DNA from: Croceivirga radicis | GTDB taxonomy: Bacteria; Bacteroidota; Bacteroidia; Flavobacteriales; Flavobacteriaceae | Reading direction: 5' to 3' | Assembly (NCBI RefSeq): GCF_002072105.2 | Contig: NZ_MTBC01000001.1 | Location: forward strand, 124,001 to 188,000 | Length of the DNA stretch: 64,000 nt | Part shown: positions 1 through 8,719 of the stretch, piece by piece | Layout: every line of letters begins with the position of its first letter | Position numbering within the stretch: position 1 is the first letter of the stretch | Translations under genes and position numbers: made by a program | Notes under the pieces: generated by a model | What the model was told of the DNA's origin: nothing | The model's database searches: none | What the model saw: only the letters and a program-made list of their open reading frames with translations

Positions 1-260
1 AGATTATAGCTTTCGCCATTCCGTTCTTTAGGCGGGTAAAATACCATAGCACCATCTTCTATCTTCCAAGGCTCCGTAACCGCTCCGCCATTGTAATAAT
101 GCCACTCATCAAAAGAGCTACCATCAAACAACACCTCCCAATTTGGCGCTGCCACTTCTTGGGATACTTCCTCAACCGCTTCTTTTACCGGGTCTTCTTT
201 CTTTTCTTGCTTACACGCTACCACAGCTAAAAAAGCTGCTCCAATTAACCAATTTCTCAT
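1..260 (-). CDS. DUF1080 (3-keto-disaccharide hydrolase domain) lipoprotein, C-terminus outside window
   Basis: The reading frame runs off the left edge, so only about 86 N-terminal residues are visible. It begins with a short hydrophobic lipoprotein signal ending in VVACKQ, so the mature protein is probably lipid-anchored in the cell envelope. After an acidic linker comes LFDGSSFDEWHYYNGG, the usual opening of the DUF1080 jelly-roll domain, whose members cleave 3-keto-glycosides. Its ATG overlaps the stop of the upstream isomerase gene as ATGA, which implies translational coupling. The neighbouring oxidoreductase and isomerase genes support a role in sugar processing. Family assignment is from the opening motif only. 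Confidence 0.75.
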   Translation of the reverse strand, partial: MRNWLIGAAFLAVVACKQEKKEDPVKEAVEEVSQEVAAPNWEVLFDGSSFDEWHYYNGGAVTEPWKIEDGAMVFYPPKERNGESYN

Positions 261-1309
261 AACCCTAGAATACTATTTAAATAGGCATCATCTACGTCTC
301 CGCCAGCAAAATCGTCAAACGTTTTCTCCGTAGCTTCAATAATATGTTTTTGTATAAACGGTGCCCCTTCCCTTGCTCCTTGCTCAGGACTTTTCATACA
401 ACATTCCCATTCCATAACCGCCCAAACATCACAACCATATTGGGTAAGTTTGGAGAATATTGCGCTAAAATCTACCTGACCGTCACCTAAAGAACGGAAC
501 CTACCTGCGCGGTCTATCCAATCTGAATACCCACCGTACACTCCTTGTTTTCCGGTTGGATTGAATTCTGCATCTTTAACATGGAATGCCTTTATAAATT
601 CATGGTAATAATCTATAAAGGTGATGTAGTCTAAGTGTTGTAACACATAATGACTTGGATCGTACAACATATTTACACGCTTATGGTTACCCGTTGCTTT
701 TAAAAAGCGCTCAAAGCTTACCCCATCATGTAAATCTTCTCCCGGGTGAATTTCATAACAAACATCTACCCCATTTTCATCAAAATGATTAAGAATAGGC
801 AGCCAACGTTTTGCCAATTCATCAAAACCTTTCTCTACCAAGCCGGCCGGGCGTTGTGGCCAAGGATAAACTGTGTGCCAAAGTAAGGCTCCAGAAAATG
901 TAGCATGAGAACTTAAACCTAACCTTTTACTAGCCGTACCGGCCTTTTTAAGCGTATCTATTGCCCACTCTGTTCTAGCTTTTGGATTATTACGTACTGC
1001 CTCTGGCGCAAAACCATCAAACATGCTATCATACGCAGGGTTTACGGCAACCAACTGGCCTTGCAAGTGGGTAGACAATTCCGTAATCTCCAAGCCATAA
1101 GAATTAATTTTTCCTTTTAAGTCATCACAGTAAGCTTGGCTTTCTGCGGCTTTGTCCAAATCAATCAAAAAGTTTTCCCAAGTAGGAATCTGGATGCCCT
1201 TGTACCCTAATCCAGAAGCCCATTCACATAGACCGTCCAAAGAATTAAACGGCGCCTTACTATCTACAAACTGTGCCAGAAATACTGCTGGCCCTTTTAT
1301 TGTTTTCAT
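257..1309 (-). CDS. sugar phosphate isomerase/epimerase (xylose-isomerase-like TIM barrel)
   Basis: A 350-residue cytoplasmic protein without a signal peptide. Features of the AP-endonuclease-2/xylose-isomerase-like barrel include YEIHPGEDLHDG, MLYDPSHYVLQ, AFHVKDAEF, SLGDGQVDF and VMEWECC, which carry the Glu, Asp, His and Glu ligands expected for the metal site. Members isomerise or epimerise sugars or keto-sugars; the substrate here cannot be read. It ends in an ATGA overlap with the DUF1080 lipoprotein gene and lies 116 bp downstream of a Gfo/Idh/MocA oxidoreductase, so it is probably part of one minus-strand operon for keto-sugar metabolism. The ATG start is preceded by an A/T-rich stretch and no Shine-Dalgarno, which is normal in this phylum. 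Confidence 0.85.
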   Translation of the reverse strand: MKTIKGPAVFLAQFVDSKAPFNSLDGLCEWASGLGYKGIQIPTWENFLIDLDKAAESQAYCDDLKGKINSYGLEITELSTHLQGQLVAVNPAYDSMFDGFAPEAVRNNPKARTEWAIDTLKKAGTASKRLGLSSHATFSGALLWHTVYPWPQRPAGLVEKGFDELAKRWLPILNHFDENGVDVCYEIHPGEDLHDGVSFERFLKATGNHKRVNMLYDPSHYVLQHLDYITFIDYYHEFIKAFHVKDAEFNPTGKQGVYGGYSDWIDRAGRFRSLGDGQVDFSAIFSKLTQYGCDVWAVMEWECCMKSPEQGAREGAPFIQKHIIEATEKTFDDFAGGDVDDAYLNSILGL

Positions 1310-1425
1310 CTGTTTTTCTTTAAATGCTTAATTACTGTTTTACCTTTAAATAAACTTACACCGCCCTTGGGTTATGTAAAAAAGGACCGCAAAAGCAGTC
1401 CTTAAAAATATAATCCTATAAAATT

Positions 1426-2565
1426 TTAACCTTCTACTTTTACCCAAACGTTTCCGTTCTTGTGTGAGGCTACGGTACCTTCTATAAAACTCATACCCCT
1501 AACTCCGTCTCTCATAGTTGGGTAGGCACCGTCGTTTTGGCTCTCTCCTCTAATGGCCCTTGCCACACCAAGATAAATGTTCGCCATGGAGTCAAAAATA
1601 CCTTCTGGGTGCCCTGCTGGCAGCTTGGTTCCGTCTAAGGAAAATTCGCTATTGTACGCATGACCCGGTTTATAAATCTTAGTAGGTTCTGTATCGCTCA
1701 TCATATACAAGAAATTAGGCTTTTCTTGTTCCCATCTAAATGAAGCTTTTTCTCCGTAAATAGCAATAGCTAAACCATTTTCCTCACCAGTTGCTACCTG
1801 GCTACCTCTAATTACGCCCTTAACATGGTCTCCCATTCTAATTAGAACCGTACCATCCACATCCATCTTGTTATCCTCGTATAAATAATTAAAGTCGCAC
1901 AACAAAGATTCAACTTCTAGGCCAGTGGTGTATTCTACCATATTAAACGCGTGCACCCCAATGTCTCCCATACAAGAGCTTATACCTGCTTTCTCAGGAT
2001 CTAAGCGCCAAACGCTATTTCTTTTCTCTTTGTCATGTATAATTGGATTGATCCACCCTTGGTAATAGCGCGCATCTACCTTGTGTATTTTTCCTAAAGC
2101 ACCTGCTTTAATCATTTCACGCATTTGACGAACCATTGGATAACCCGTATAGGTGTGCGTTAAAGCGAATATAGTACCAGCTTTCTTATGGGTTTCTGCC
2201 AATATTTTGGCCTCCTCTAATGATGTAGTCATTGGTTTTTCACAAATAACATGAAAACCGTTCTCCAACAACTTTTTAGCCATTGGAAAATGCAAAAAGT
2301 TAGGGGTAAGAATAGAGAAAACCTGAATTCTTTCGGATTCTGGTAACTTAAGTTCCTCCGCTACCATAGTATCAAAATCAGTATAGATTCTATCTAGAGG
2401 AACATCTATCTCTTCTGCAAACTCTTTATTCTTTTCAAAGTCTGGATTAAAAACTGCACCTGTAATCTGGTAGTTGTCATTTATATGAGAAGCTACACGG
2501 TGCAAAACACCAATTAGCGAATCTCCACCACCGCCAACAATTCCTAATCTTATTTTCTTTGGCAT
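1426..2565 (-). CDS. Gfo/Idh/MocA family NAD(P)-dependent oxidoreductase
   Basis: A 379-residue cytoplasmic protein. The N-terminal Rossmann fold has a glycine-rich GIVGGGGDS loop (residues 8-16). The family's catalytic lysine is in CEKP (109-111), and GDIGVH supplies the Asp199 and His203 pair of the active site. The C-terminal half is the usual beta-sheet substrate domain. Such enzymes oxidise or reduce a sugar hydroxyl, often at C3. The gene is 27 bp downstream of an MFS transporter and is followed by an isomerase and a DUF1080 protein. That combination resembles keto-glycoside pathways known in Bacteroidota; this pathway role is inferred. Confidence 0.88.
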   Translation of the reverse strand: MPKKIRLGIVGGGGDSLIGVLHRVASHINDNYQITGAVFNPDFEKNKEFAEEIDVPLDRIYTDFDTMVAEELKLPESERIQVFSILTPNFLHFPMAKKLLENGFHVICEKPMTTSLEEAKILAETHKKAGTIFALTHTYTGYPMVRQMREMIKAGALGKIHKVDARYYQGWINPIIHDKEKRNSVWRLDPEKAGISSCMGDIGVHAFNMVEYTTGLEVESLLCDFNYLYEDNKMDVDGTVLIRMGDHVKGVIRGSQVATGEENGLAIAIYGEKASFRWEQEKPNFLYMMSDTEPTKIYKPGHAYNSEFSLDGTKLPAGHPEGIFDSMANIYLGVARAIRGESQNDGAYPTMRDGVRGMSFIEGTVASHKNGNVWVKVEG

Positions 2566-2592
2566 TCTCTTTTAAATTTTAAGATTTATTAA

Positions 2593-3822
2593 TTAAGCTG
2601 TTTCAACGTGAGAATTTAATCTTCTCTTTTCAATTTTTTGTCTTAGGGCGAACAAAATTCCAAATAAAAGTACTAGTGCCAACGGAAAGAACACCATAAA
2701 ACCTAATACCGCCCTACCGGCTGCAATATCTGCCACTTCGCCCACTAAACCAGAAGCTAGAGCAGTTGCTTTTTCGGTATCTAACCTTGAACCAATAATT
2801 GGGTTCCAAATAGAAACCGCGAACATACCCGCGCCTCCCATTAAAGACATACCTAAGGCACCCGTTTTATGGGTATACTCTGAAGTAAAACCAATCATAG
2901 TTGGCCAGAAATAACAAACCCCTAACGCAAATAGTGCCGCGGCCACGTAAATCATACTTCCTTCTGCTACGCTCATAAAATAAATAGCGGACGCAGTGAT
3001 AATGGCAGACATGAACAACACGCCAATTGGATTTAATCTATGTACCAATGGGCCTGCAAAAAACCTACCCAGTGCCATTATACCGGTGACCAAGGCCAGC
3101 ACCAACATTGGACTTGCCCCAGAGCTACCCAATATGGTTTCTACCCATTGCTGGGGAATGAACTCTGATGTAGCAGTCAACGTCATACACAATATCATAA
3201 ATAAAAACAATGGGTCTGCAAGAGCCTTTATGTTCAAAGAAGTATCGGATTCTATATTTTCTGATTTTGGGAACTTTTGTGTAAAAATCAAGAAACCATA
3301 AATGGCCGTAGGTATTAACATGGTAGCAATTTGCAATTGCCAGCCCATACCTGCATCTGTCATAAACTTAGAGACAAGCGAGCCAATTACCAATCCACCA
3401 GGAAACCAAACATGAAATTTATTTAACATGGCCGTTCTGTTGTTGGTATACATATCTGCTATCATAGGATTACAAGCTGCTTCTACAGAACCGTTAGCCA
3501 CCCCTATGAAGAAGGTAGAAATAATCAAAGACCAAAAACCACCTGCAAAAATGGTAAGTAAAAGACCAAGTATATGCCCAATAAAAGCTATAATCAATAG
3601 GTTTTTTGGCCCTATGGAATTATACAAAAAGCCACCTACTAGCATGGCTATTGGAAACCCTAGAAAAGCCATACTGTTAATATAGCCCAGTTGGGTATTA
3701 TTAATTTCAAAATCTACGCCTAGCTGGGTAAGTATTCCCGCCCTTATGGCAAAAGTCATGGAAGTAACGATCAGGGAGATACACGCGGCTACAAATAATT
3801 TATTCTTATTTATCTGTTCCAT
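2593..3822 (-). CDS. MFS transporter, probable sugar or nucleoside importer
   Basis: A 409-residue polytopic inner-membrane protein with about 12 hydrophobic segments. The first is near residues 9-28 and the last near 375-395, with a longer polar stretch near residue 190 between the two six-helix halves. The NNTQLGYINSMAFLGFPIAMLVGG region resembles bacteroidete MFS transporters annotated as sugar or nucleoside permeases. It is the first gene of a close minus-strand series with the oxidoreductase (27-bp gap), so it probably brings in the substrate of that pathway. The substrate is not determinable from sequence. ORFs of 85-101 codons on the other strand here are shadows. Confidence 0.85.
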   Translation of the reverse strand: MEQINKNKLFVAACISLIVTSMTFAIRAGILTQLGVDFEINNTQLGYINSMAFLGFPIAMLVGGFLYNSIGPKNLLIIAFIGHILGLLLTIFAGGFWSLIISTFFIGVANGSVEAACNPMIADMYTNNRTAMLNKFHVWFPGGLVIGSLVSKFMTDAGMGWQLQIATMLIPTAIYGFLIFTQKFPKSENIESDTSLNIKALADPLFLFMILCMTLTATSEFIPQQWVETILGSSGASPMLVLALVTGIMALGRFFAGPLVHRLNPIGVLFMSAIITASAIYFMSVAEGSMIYVAAALFALGVCYFWPTMIGFTSEYTHKTGALGMSLMGGAGMFAVSIWNPIIGSRLDTEKATALASGLVGEVADIAAGRAVLGFMVFFPLALVLLFGILFALRQKIEKRRLNSHVETA

Positions 3823-3854
3823 TAAATTTGAGTTTATTTAGTTAATTGTGGTTA

Positions 3855-4298
3855 TTATCGTTTAAAATAAATATAATCCAGTTCTTTAGGTGCAATGTTG
3901 TTTTTTCTTAATTCTGTAGCTATCTGGCCTCTATGATGTGTAGAATGGTTTACAATGTGAAACAGTATATCTTTTACCTCATTGGAATAACTCTTGCCTT
4001 CGCTTGAGGTATACGAAACCCTTTTCGTAAAATCGTCCACATTTCTAAGTATCTCAAATGTTTCCCTTTGATTCTCGTAGTGCAAGTCTTCCCAATCTGT
4101 TTTTTTATGTAATTGCCAAACAGTATAACTAGCTTCCTCTTCTACAATTCTTTTATTCCATATATGGTGTGCATTTAATATATGACTTAACCACTCTACA
4201 CATTTAGCAGGATAGTTAGAATTTTCTAAAGCTTGTGTAATCAAAGTTTTATTAGCCTGATAATTATAATCAAAAAGAGGATTAAATAAATTCTCCAT
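3855..4298 (-). CDS. DinB family protein (putative metal-dependent four-helix bundle)
   Basis: A 147-residue cytoplasmic protein with the DinB/YfiT signature. ILNAHHIWN near the N-terminus and NHSTHHRGQI near the C-terminus (around residue 118) supply the three histidines that bind a divalent metal. Family members are poorly characterised; some are thiol S-transferases. It lies 32 bp upstream of the MFS gene and 21 bp downstream of an exported isomerase, so it is probably co-transcribed with the sugar locus, but a direct role there is not evident. Confidence 0.82.
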   Translation of the reverse strand: MENLFNPLFDYNYQANKTLITQALENSNYPAKCVEWLSHILNAHHIWNKRIVEEEASYTVWQLHKKTDWEDLHYENQRETFEILRNVDDFTKRVSYTSSEGKSYSNEVKDILFHIVNHSTHHRGQIATELRKNNIAPKELDYIYFKR

Positions 4299-4319
4299 AC
4301 AACACTCTTATTTTAAGCA

Positions 4320-5342
4320 TTAGCTTACTTGTCTACCCGCTCTCTCTAAAAGTTCTTTAGTTGCTATAATCCCGGCTTCTTCTCCTAGTTCATTTCCTTC
4401 ATATTCCACACCAATAAATCCGGTATAACCCGCATCTTTTACAATTTGAAGCATTTTTTCATAATCTGTTCCGGTATCGTTACCCTGAGCATCAAAATCA
4501 TGAGATTTAGCACTTACTGCTTTTGCAAAAGGCATTAACTCTTTTACCCCTTTGTAACGGTCGTATTCTTCTGCACAACCGGCACTCCAATCTTTAGGAT
4601 CCTTTCTTATGATACAGAAGTTTCCAAAATCTGGTAAGGTACCGCAATTGTCCATATTAACTTTAGTCATTACTTCTGCCAACAACGCCCCATTAGAAGA
4701 GAGGCCACCATGGTTTTCTACAATAATATTTATGCCCTTTACCTTTCCATAAGTACTTAAACCCGTTAGCCCGGCAACAGCAGCTGGCACCCATTCCTTA
4801 GGGTCATTACTACCTGCTAGATTTACCCTAATACTATGGCAGCCCATTGCTTTGGCCGCATCTACCCATTTGTAATGGTTTTCTATGGCTGCTTTACGTT
4901 CCGCTTCATCTGCGGTAGCCAAATTTCCTTGACCATCTACCATAATCAACAAATTCTTTAGCCCATACTTTTCTGCCTCTGCATTAGATTTATCGACAAA
5001 ATTTTTCATTGCAGCATCCGAAAAATTTTCCTTCTCCAATTCTGGGTAATAAAGACCACTCACATATTCTAATCCTGTAAAACCCCAGTTTTTTGCTTTT
5101 TCCGCAAAACTATATGGATCAAGACCGTCTTGTCTTATCATTCTATTGATTGACCATTGTGCCAAAGACAACTCAAAAAACAAGGCATCACTTTCAACCT
5201 CATCAATGGTTTCTTCTACCATTGTTTCGTCCATTTCATTTTCCTTCTTTGTCTGTTTGCAAGCATAAGTTCCTAATAGTGCAACTCCTAGTCCTACTTT
5301 TGCGGAATTACCTATAAAAATTCGTCTTTTCATGGTGGTCAT
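4320..5342 (-). CDS. exported sugar isomerase/epimerase-like TIM-barrel lipoprotein
   Basis: A 340-residue protein. Its N-terminus MKRRIFIGNS with a hydrophobic stretch ending in GTYACKQ combines a Tat-like twin-Arg start and a lipobox-like Cys, so it is probably exported and lipid-anchored. An acidic linker follows. The barrel shows the hydroxypyruvate-isomerase-like pattern: VENHGG, LPDFGNF, AKSHDFD and GVEYEG hold the metal ligands. It is the first gene of the minus-strand arm, facing the GMC oxidoreductase across a 136-bp divergent promoter region. The track start carries an extra MTT; the twin-Arg start three codons later is equally possible. Substrate unknown, presumably a periplasmic keto-sugar or sugar acid. 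Confidence 0.8.
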   Translation of the reverse strand: MTTMKRRIFIGNSAKVGLGVALLGTYACKQTKKENEMDETMVEETIDEVESDALFFELSLAQWSINRMIRQDGLDPYSFAEKAKNWGFTGLEYVSGLYYPELEKENFSDAAMKNFVDKSNAEAEKYGLKNLLIMVDGQGNLATADEAERKAAIENHYKWVDAAKAMGCHSIRVNLAGSNDPKEWVPAAVAGLTGLSTYGKVKGINIIVENHGGLSSNGALLAEVMTKVNMDNCGTLPDFGNFCIIRKDPKDWSAGCAEEYDRYKGVKELMPFAKAVSAKSHDFDAQGNDTGTDYEKMLQIVKDAGYTGFIGVEYEGNELGEEAGIIATKELLERAGRQVS

Positions 5343-5376
5343 TTCGTATTTATTGATTTTGTAAAAAATACCGCCA

Positions 5377-5392
5377 ACTATAACGTTATAGT
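5377..5392. promoter_or_regulatory. 16-bp perfect palindrome in divergent promoter region
   Basis: ACTATAACGTTATAGT is an exact inverted repeat about 35 bp upstream of the exported isomerase start and about 85 bp upstream of the GMC oxidoreductase start. It is the only obvious dyad between these divergent genes, so it is a plausible operator controlling both arms. No regulator gene is encoded next to it. Confidence 0.5.
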
Positions 5393-5478
5393 ACGATATT
5401 CTTAATATACATAGGGAATAAATGTAGAAAATTAATTTAATATTTAATACATTTAGAGAATAAACAATTGAAAACTAA

Positions 5479-7197
5479 ATGAGCAAATTCTATTACAACG
5501 AAGAGCAGGATTCTTATGATGCCATCGTGGTTGGAACGGGTATCAGCGGCGGTTGGGCCGCAAAAGAGCTCTGCGAGAACGGTTTAAAGACCTTGGTGTT
5601 GGAAAGAGGTAGAATGGTTAAGCATAGAGAAGACTATGTAACCGCCAACAAAGATCCATGGGACTTTAAACACGCAGGGAATCCTACAGCGGAAGATTTA
5701 AAGAAACAGGAAAAACAAGCCAGAACTGGTTATACCGTAAAGGAAGAATCTAGACATTGGTTTGTTAATGATTTGGAGCATCCTTACAATGAAGTTAAAC
5801 GTTTTGATTGGATGCGTGGTTACCACGTTGGAGGTAGATCCATAATGTGGGGTAGACATAGCTATAGATGGAGCGATTTGGATTTTGCAGCCAACAAAAA
5901 CGAGGGTATTGCAGTAGATTGGCCCGTACGTTACAAAGACATTGCACCCTGGTATGACAAGGTTGAATCTTATATTGGTGTTTCTGGTGAACTATTAAAC
6001 TTACCCCAATTACCAGACGGTAAGTTTGAGCCTATGATGGAGCTTAACTGTGTGGAACAACATGTTAGAGAACAGGTAGCAGAACACTTTGATGGTAGAA
6101 TTATTACCTCAGGTAGGGTTGCACATATAAATAGTGATAAAAAGTTTGAAGGAGACGGCCGTGTACGCTGTCAATTTAGAAATCGTTGTGTTAGAGGATG
6201 TCCTTTTGGCGCTTATTTCAGTAGTTTATCTTCTACTTTACCAGCTGCCGAAGCTACGGGCAACCTAACTCTAAGGCCAGATTCTATAGTACATGAAATT
6301 ATGTACGATCCAGATACCAAAAAAGCAACAGGTGTTAAAGTAATCGATAGAGAAACAAAAGAAACTTTTGAGTTTAAGGCAAAAGTAATTTTCTTGTGTG
6401 CTTCTGCAGTTGCCTCTACCTCTATATTGATGCAATCCAAATCGGATAGATTTCCTAATGGTTTAGGTAATGATTCTGGTGAATTGGGGCATAATATAAT
6501 GGACCATCATTTTCTAGTAGGTGCTAGAGGTAAAATGGATGGGTTTGACGACAAGTATTATAAAGGTAGAAAACCCAATGGTATATACATTCCAAGATTT
6601 AGAAATCTAGGTGGTGCCTCAGACATGAAAGACTTTACGCGTGGCTATGGATACCAAGGTGGTGCTGGTAGAGGAGATTATGAAGAATTGGTGGCAGAAG
6701 CAACGTTTGGTAAAGCCTATAAAGATGCCGTATTATCTCCAGGTGGTTGGAATATGAACATGCTGGCATTTGGTGAGATTTTACCCTACCATGACAACAA
6801 AATGACTTTGGACTATGACAAGTTAGATCAGTGGGGCTTACCAACGGTTACCTTTGATGCAGAAATAAGACAAAATGAGCTTAACATGCGTAAGGATATG
6901 CAAGATCAGGCCGTACAAATGTTAGAAAAAGCTGGTGCAAGAGATATTGTGCCGTATGATAATACCTATGCAATTGGTTTGGGTATTCATGAAATGGGTA
7001 CCGCACGTATGGGCAATGACCCTAAAACCTCTGTAGTAAATGCAAATAACCAAGTGCATGGATGTGAAAATGTTTATGTTACAGATGGCGCATTTATGAC
7101 CTCGGCATCTTGTGTAAACCCATCTTTAACCTATATGGCATTTACGGCAAGAGCAGCAAACCATGCAGCACAAGAACTAAAAAAAGGTAATTTATAA
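5479..7197 (+). CDS. GMC-family FAD oxidoreductase (sugar/glycoside dehydrogenase type)
   Basis: A 572-residue flavoprotein. The ADP-binding loop is GTGISGG at residues 19-25, with E42 closing the second strand. VGGRSIMWGRHSYRW is the FAD-contacting segment typical of the glucose-methanol-choline family. FRNRCVRGCPFGAY is a Cys-rich insertion seen in bacterial gluconate, sorbitol or glycoside dehydrogenases. The C-terminal GIHEMGTARMG and CVNPSLTYMA carry the catalytic His and Asn. No signal peptide is visible; export is probably by hitch-hiking with the small Tat-signal partner, whose ATG overlaps this stop by one base (TAATG). It probably oxidises a sugar C3 or C2 hydroxyl and feeds electrons to the respiratory chain. 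Confidence 0.9.
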   Translation: MSKFYYNEEQDSYDAIVVGTGISGGWAAKELCENGLKTLVLERGRMVKHREDYVTANKDPWDFKHAGNPTAEDLKKQEKQARTGYTVKEESRHWFVNDLEHPYNEVKRFDWMRGYHVGGRSIMWGRHSYRWSDLDFAANKNEGIAVDWPVRYKDIAPWYDKVESYIGVSGELLNLPQLPDGKFEPMMELNCVEQHVREQVAEHFDGRIITSGRVAHINSDKKFEGDGRVRCQFRNRCVRGCPFGAYFSSLSSTLPAAEATGNLTLRPDSIVHEIMYDPDTKKATGVKVIDRETKETFEFKAKVIFLCASAVASTSILMQSKSDRFPNGLGNDSGELGHNIMDHHFLVGARGKMDGFDDKYYKGRKPNGIYIPRFRNLGGASDMKDFTRGYGYQGGAGRGDYEELVAEATFGKAYKDAVLSPGGWNMNMLAFGEILPYHDNKMTLDYDKLDQWGLPTVTFDAEIRQNELNMRKDMQDQAVQMLEKAGARDIVPYDNTYAIGLGIHEMGTARMGNDPKTSVVNANNQVHGCENVYVTDGAFMTSASCVNPSLTYMAFTARAANHAAQELKKGNL

Positions 7198-7850
7198 TGG
7201 AAAGAAGATCGGCACTTAAAAACATGGGATTGGCTTTTGGCTATGCTGTTGCCACCCCTACTTTATTGAGCGTACTACAAAGTTGTAAGGGCAAGCCTTC
7301 TTATGCAGAATGGGTTCCTACATTTTTAGATAAGGATAAAGGTTATGCCTTGGCTCAAACCTTAGACATTATCTTACCAAAAACGGAAACACCATCTGCA
7401 ACGGAAATGAACGTACATGTGTTCATAGATTCTTTTTTAAATGAAGTACTTCCAAAAGAACAACAAGATTTTGTTCGTTTAAAGATGGATACGTTTTACA
7501 ATAAAATCCTAAAAACATCTGGGAAGGAGAGTTTGCAAGATTTAACGGTAGAAGATATTGAACCGGCCCTAAAGCAATATTTAACCAAGCGCACAGACGA
7601 AGAGGAAGAATTGCATGCCAAAGCCATTAACAACTACATGGAGTCTATAATGCAAGGTGGCCAAGCTACTCTAGAAGAAGACATAGCCAACTTCTCGTTT
7701 GCCAATGATATTAGGGATATGGCTACTTTTGCCTATAAAAATTCAGAATATGTTGGAGAAGAGGTACTTGCGTACCTTCCAATTCCGGGAGAATACGTAC
7801 CTTGTGGAGATGTTACAGAATTGACCAACAATAAAGCGTGGTCACTTTAA
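7197..7850 (+). CDS. gluconate 2-dehydrogenase subunit 3 family protein, Tat-exported
   Basis: A 217-residue protein starting MERRSALKNMG, a twin-Arg signal, followed by a hydrophobic segment and SVLQSCKG, which also resembles a lipobox. The remainder matches the small third subunit of membrane gluconate/sorbitol/fructose dehydrogenases (AQTLDIILPKTETPSATEMNVHVFID is characteristic: the acidic PxTxTPGA-like segment after a helical start). In such complexes this subunit carries the catalytic GMC subunit through the Tat system. Translational coupling with the GMC gene is strong (1-bp overlap). No cytochrome c subunit follows, unlike proteobacterial complexes, so the electron acceptor must be encoded elsewhere. 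Confidence 0.85.
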   Translation: MERRSALKNMGLAFGYAVATPTLLSVLQSCKGKPSYAEWVPTFLDKDKGYALAQTLDIILPKTETPSATEMNVHVFIDSFLNEVLPKEQQDFVRLKMDTFYNKILKTSGKESLQDLTVEDIEPALKQYLTKRTDEEEELHAKAINNYMESIMQGGQATLEEDIANFSFANDIRDMATFAYKNSEYVGEEVLAYLPIPGEYVPCGDVTELTNNKAWSL

Positions 7851-7875
7851 AACTAAACTTAAATTATTAGTTAGA

Positions 7876-7902
7876 AGGCCCTCTTTACGGAGGGCTTTTT
7901 TA
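7876..7902 (+). terminator. intrinsic terminator after the GMC operon
   Basis: GCCCTC and GAGGGC form a stem (7878-7883 with 7890-7895) around a 6-nt loop, followed by a run of six T. It lies 26 bp after the subunit-3 stop. Confidence 0.85.
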
Positions 7903-7920
7903 ATGGTGTAGTAAAAGAAA

Positions 7921-7947
7921 AACGCCCTAGAAATTTTCTAGGGCGTT
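7921..7947 (-). terminator. 13-bp perfect hairpin, probable minus-strand terminator
   Basis: AACGCCCTAGAAA is repeated inverted with a 1-base centre. On the minus strand the stem is followed by TTTCTTTTAC, so it can end transcripts arriving from the right; on the plus strand no T-run follows. The only minus-strand gene nearby is the 39-codon ORF at 8320-8439, which has a closer terminator of its own. Confidence 0.5.
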
Positions 7948-8131
7948 AAATCTAATAAACACTATCACTCAATTGTTGCAATATCCATTGCAAATTTAAG
8001 AAACACAATAGATAATAAATAGCTGTAGAACATGTTTTTACAGATTATTTATCGATAAACTGCATTTTTTTTTAACAGAGGTTGCATTTGGTTTATCCTA
8101 TCGAGGCTTAGGTTCAACAAATCGCAAAAAA

Positions 8132-8155
8132 AAGACCAAGAAAATTCTTGATCTT
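8132..8155 (-). terminator. minus-strand intrinsic terminator downstream of small ORF
   Basis: AAGATCAAGAA and its nearly perfect inverse (one mismatch) form an 11-bp stem. Reading the minus strand, the stem runs directly into eight T residues (8126-8133). It lies about 165 bp beyond the 39-codon ORF at 8320-8439. Between them, 8170-8300 holds further partial dyads (CCGTACGGCCAATG against a near-inverse at about 8283-8297, and CTAGGT/ACCTAG near 8210-8232), possibly a structured 3' UTR. The stretch 8440-8719 has only the dyad at 8646. Confidence 0.6.
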
Positions 8156-8319
8156 AAAGTTTCATTACCAAACCGTACGGCCAATGCGGTGTAGTGATAA
8201 ATAAAAGCCTAGGTAGTTCCCCCGAAACCTAGCACTTTAAACGTATCTAGCGCATTATATTTTAAATTCATATGCTTATGCACATTGGTCGGCCGTACGT
8301 TGGTTGGCAATAATGTATC

Positions 8320-8439
8320 TTACTCATTGATGGCCAATAATTCTTTACTGTCCGTGCCAGTACTAGAATCAGTATCTGTCACCACAGCAAAAACCAAGGA
8401 TATCAATAATACGATGAACAAAATGATACACTTTCTCAT
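8320..8439 (-). CDS. small secreted or membrane peptide, 39 codons, unknown
   Basis: ATG at 8437-8439 opens a 39-residue frame ending at TAA. The product begins MRKCIILFIVLLISLVFA, a convincing signal peptide or single membrane helix with a VFA-type cleavage site. A Ser/Thr/Asp/Glu-rich tail of about 20 residues (TDTDSSTGTDSKELLAINE) follows. It has a matching downstream intrinsic terminator on the same strand, which argues for a real transcript. It faces away from the LytTR regulator gene. No family recognised. The 63-codon plus-strand ORF here is its shadow. Confidence 0.5.
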   Translation of the reverse strand: MRKCIILFIVLLISLVFAVVTDTDSSTGTDSKELLAINE

Positions 8440-8645
8440 TTTAGTTTGGTTTAATGGTAAAGTAATCTGGCTCTAATGTAGCTTCATAAGTAACGGTAAA
8501 TACTCTAGTTTGTATAACTGGTACCAAAATATGTGCAAATGACATGGAGCATTTTTGCTTTCTGACAGAATAATTTTAACATTTAACCAAAATGTAATCT
8601 TTTTCTTTCATTTAGTTGATATTGAATATCTTACCATTTATAACC

Positions 8646-8668
8646 AATTGTTATCCATGGATACAATT
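8646..8668. promoter_or_regulatory. near-perfect 23-nt inverted repeat upstream of LytTR regulator
   Basis: The arms pair around the centre ATCCATGGAT, extending to AATTG/CAATT with a single bulged T. It ends 51 bp before the regulator's ATG, next to a plausible TATATTTA minus-7 element at about 8695-8702. It could be an operator, for example for autoregulation. Confidence 0.4.
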
Positions 8669-8719
8669 ATTTAAGCTAAATCCATCTAGTATTCTATATT
8701 TATAATAAATAATCGTTGT

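Noticed and set aside
2996-3685. 101- and 85-codon plus-strand ORFs in the MFS gene
   Set aside because: Shadows of the transporter; no signal, motif or spacing supports them.
8285-8476. 63-codon plus-strand ORF before the LytTR gene
   Set aside because: It is antisense to the 39-codon ORF that has a signal peptide and a terminator; it has no family features or promoter.
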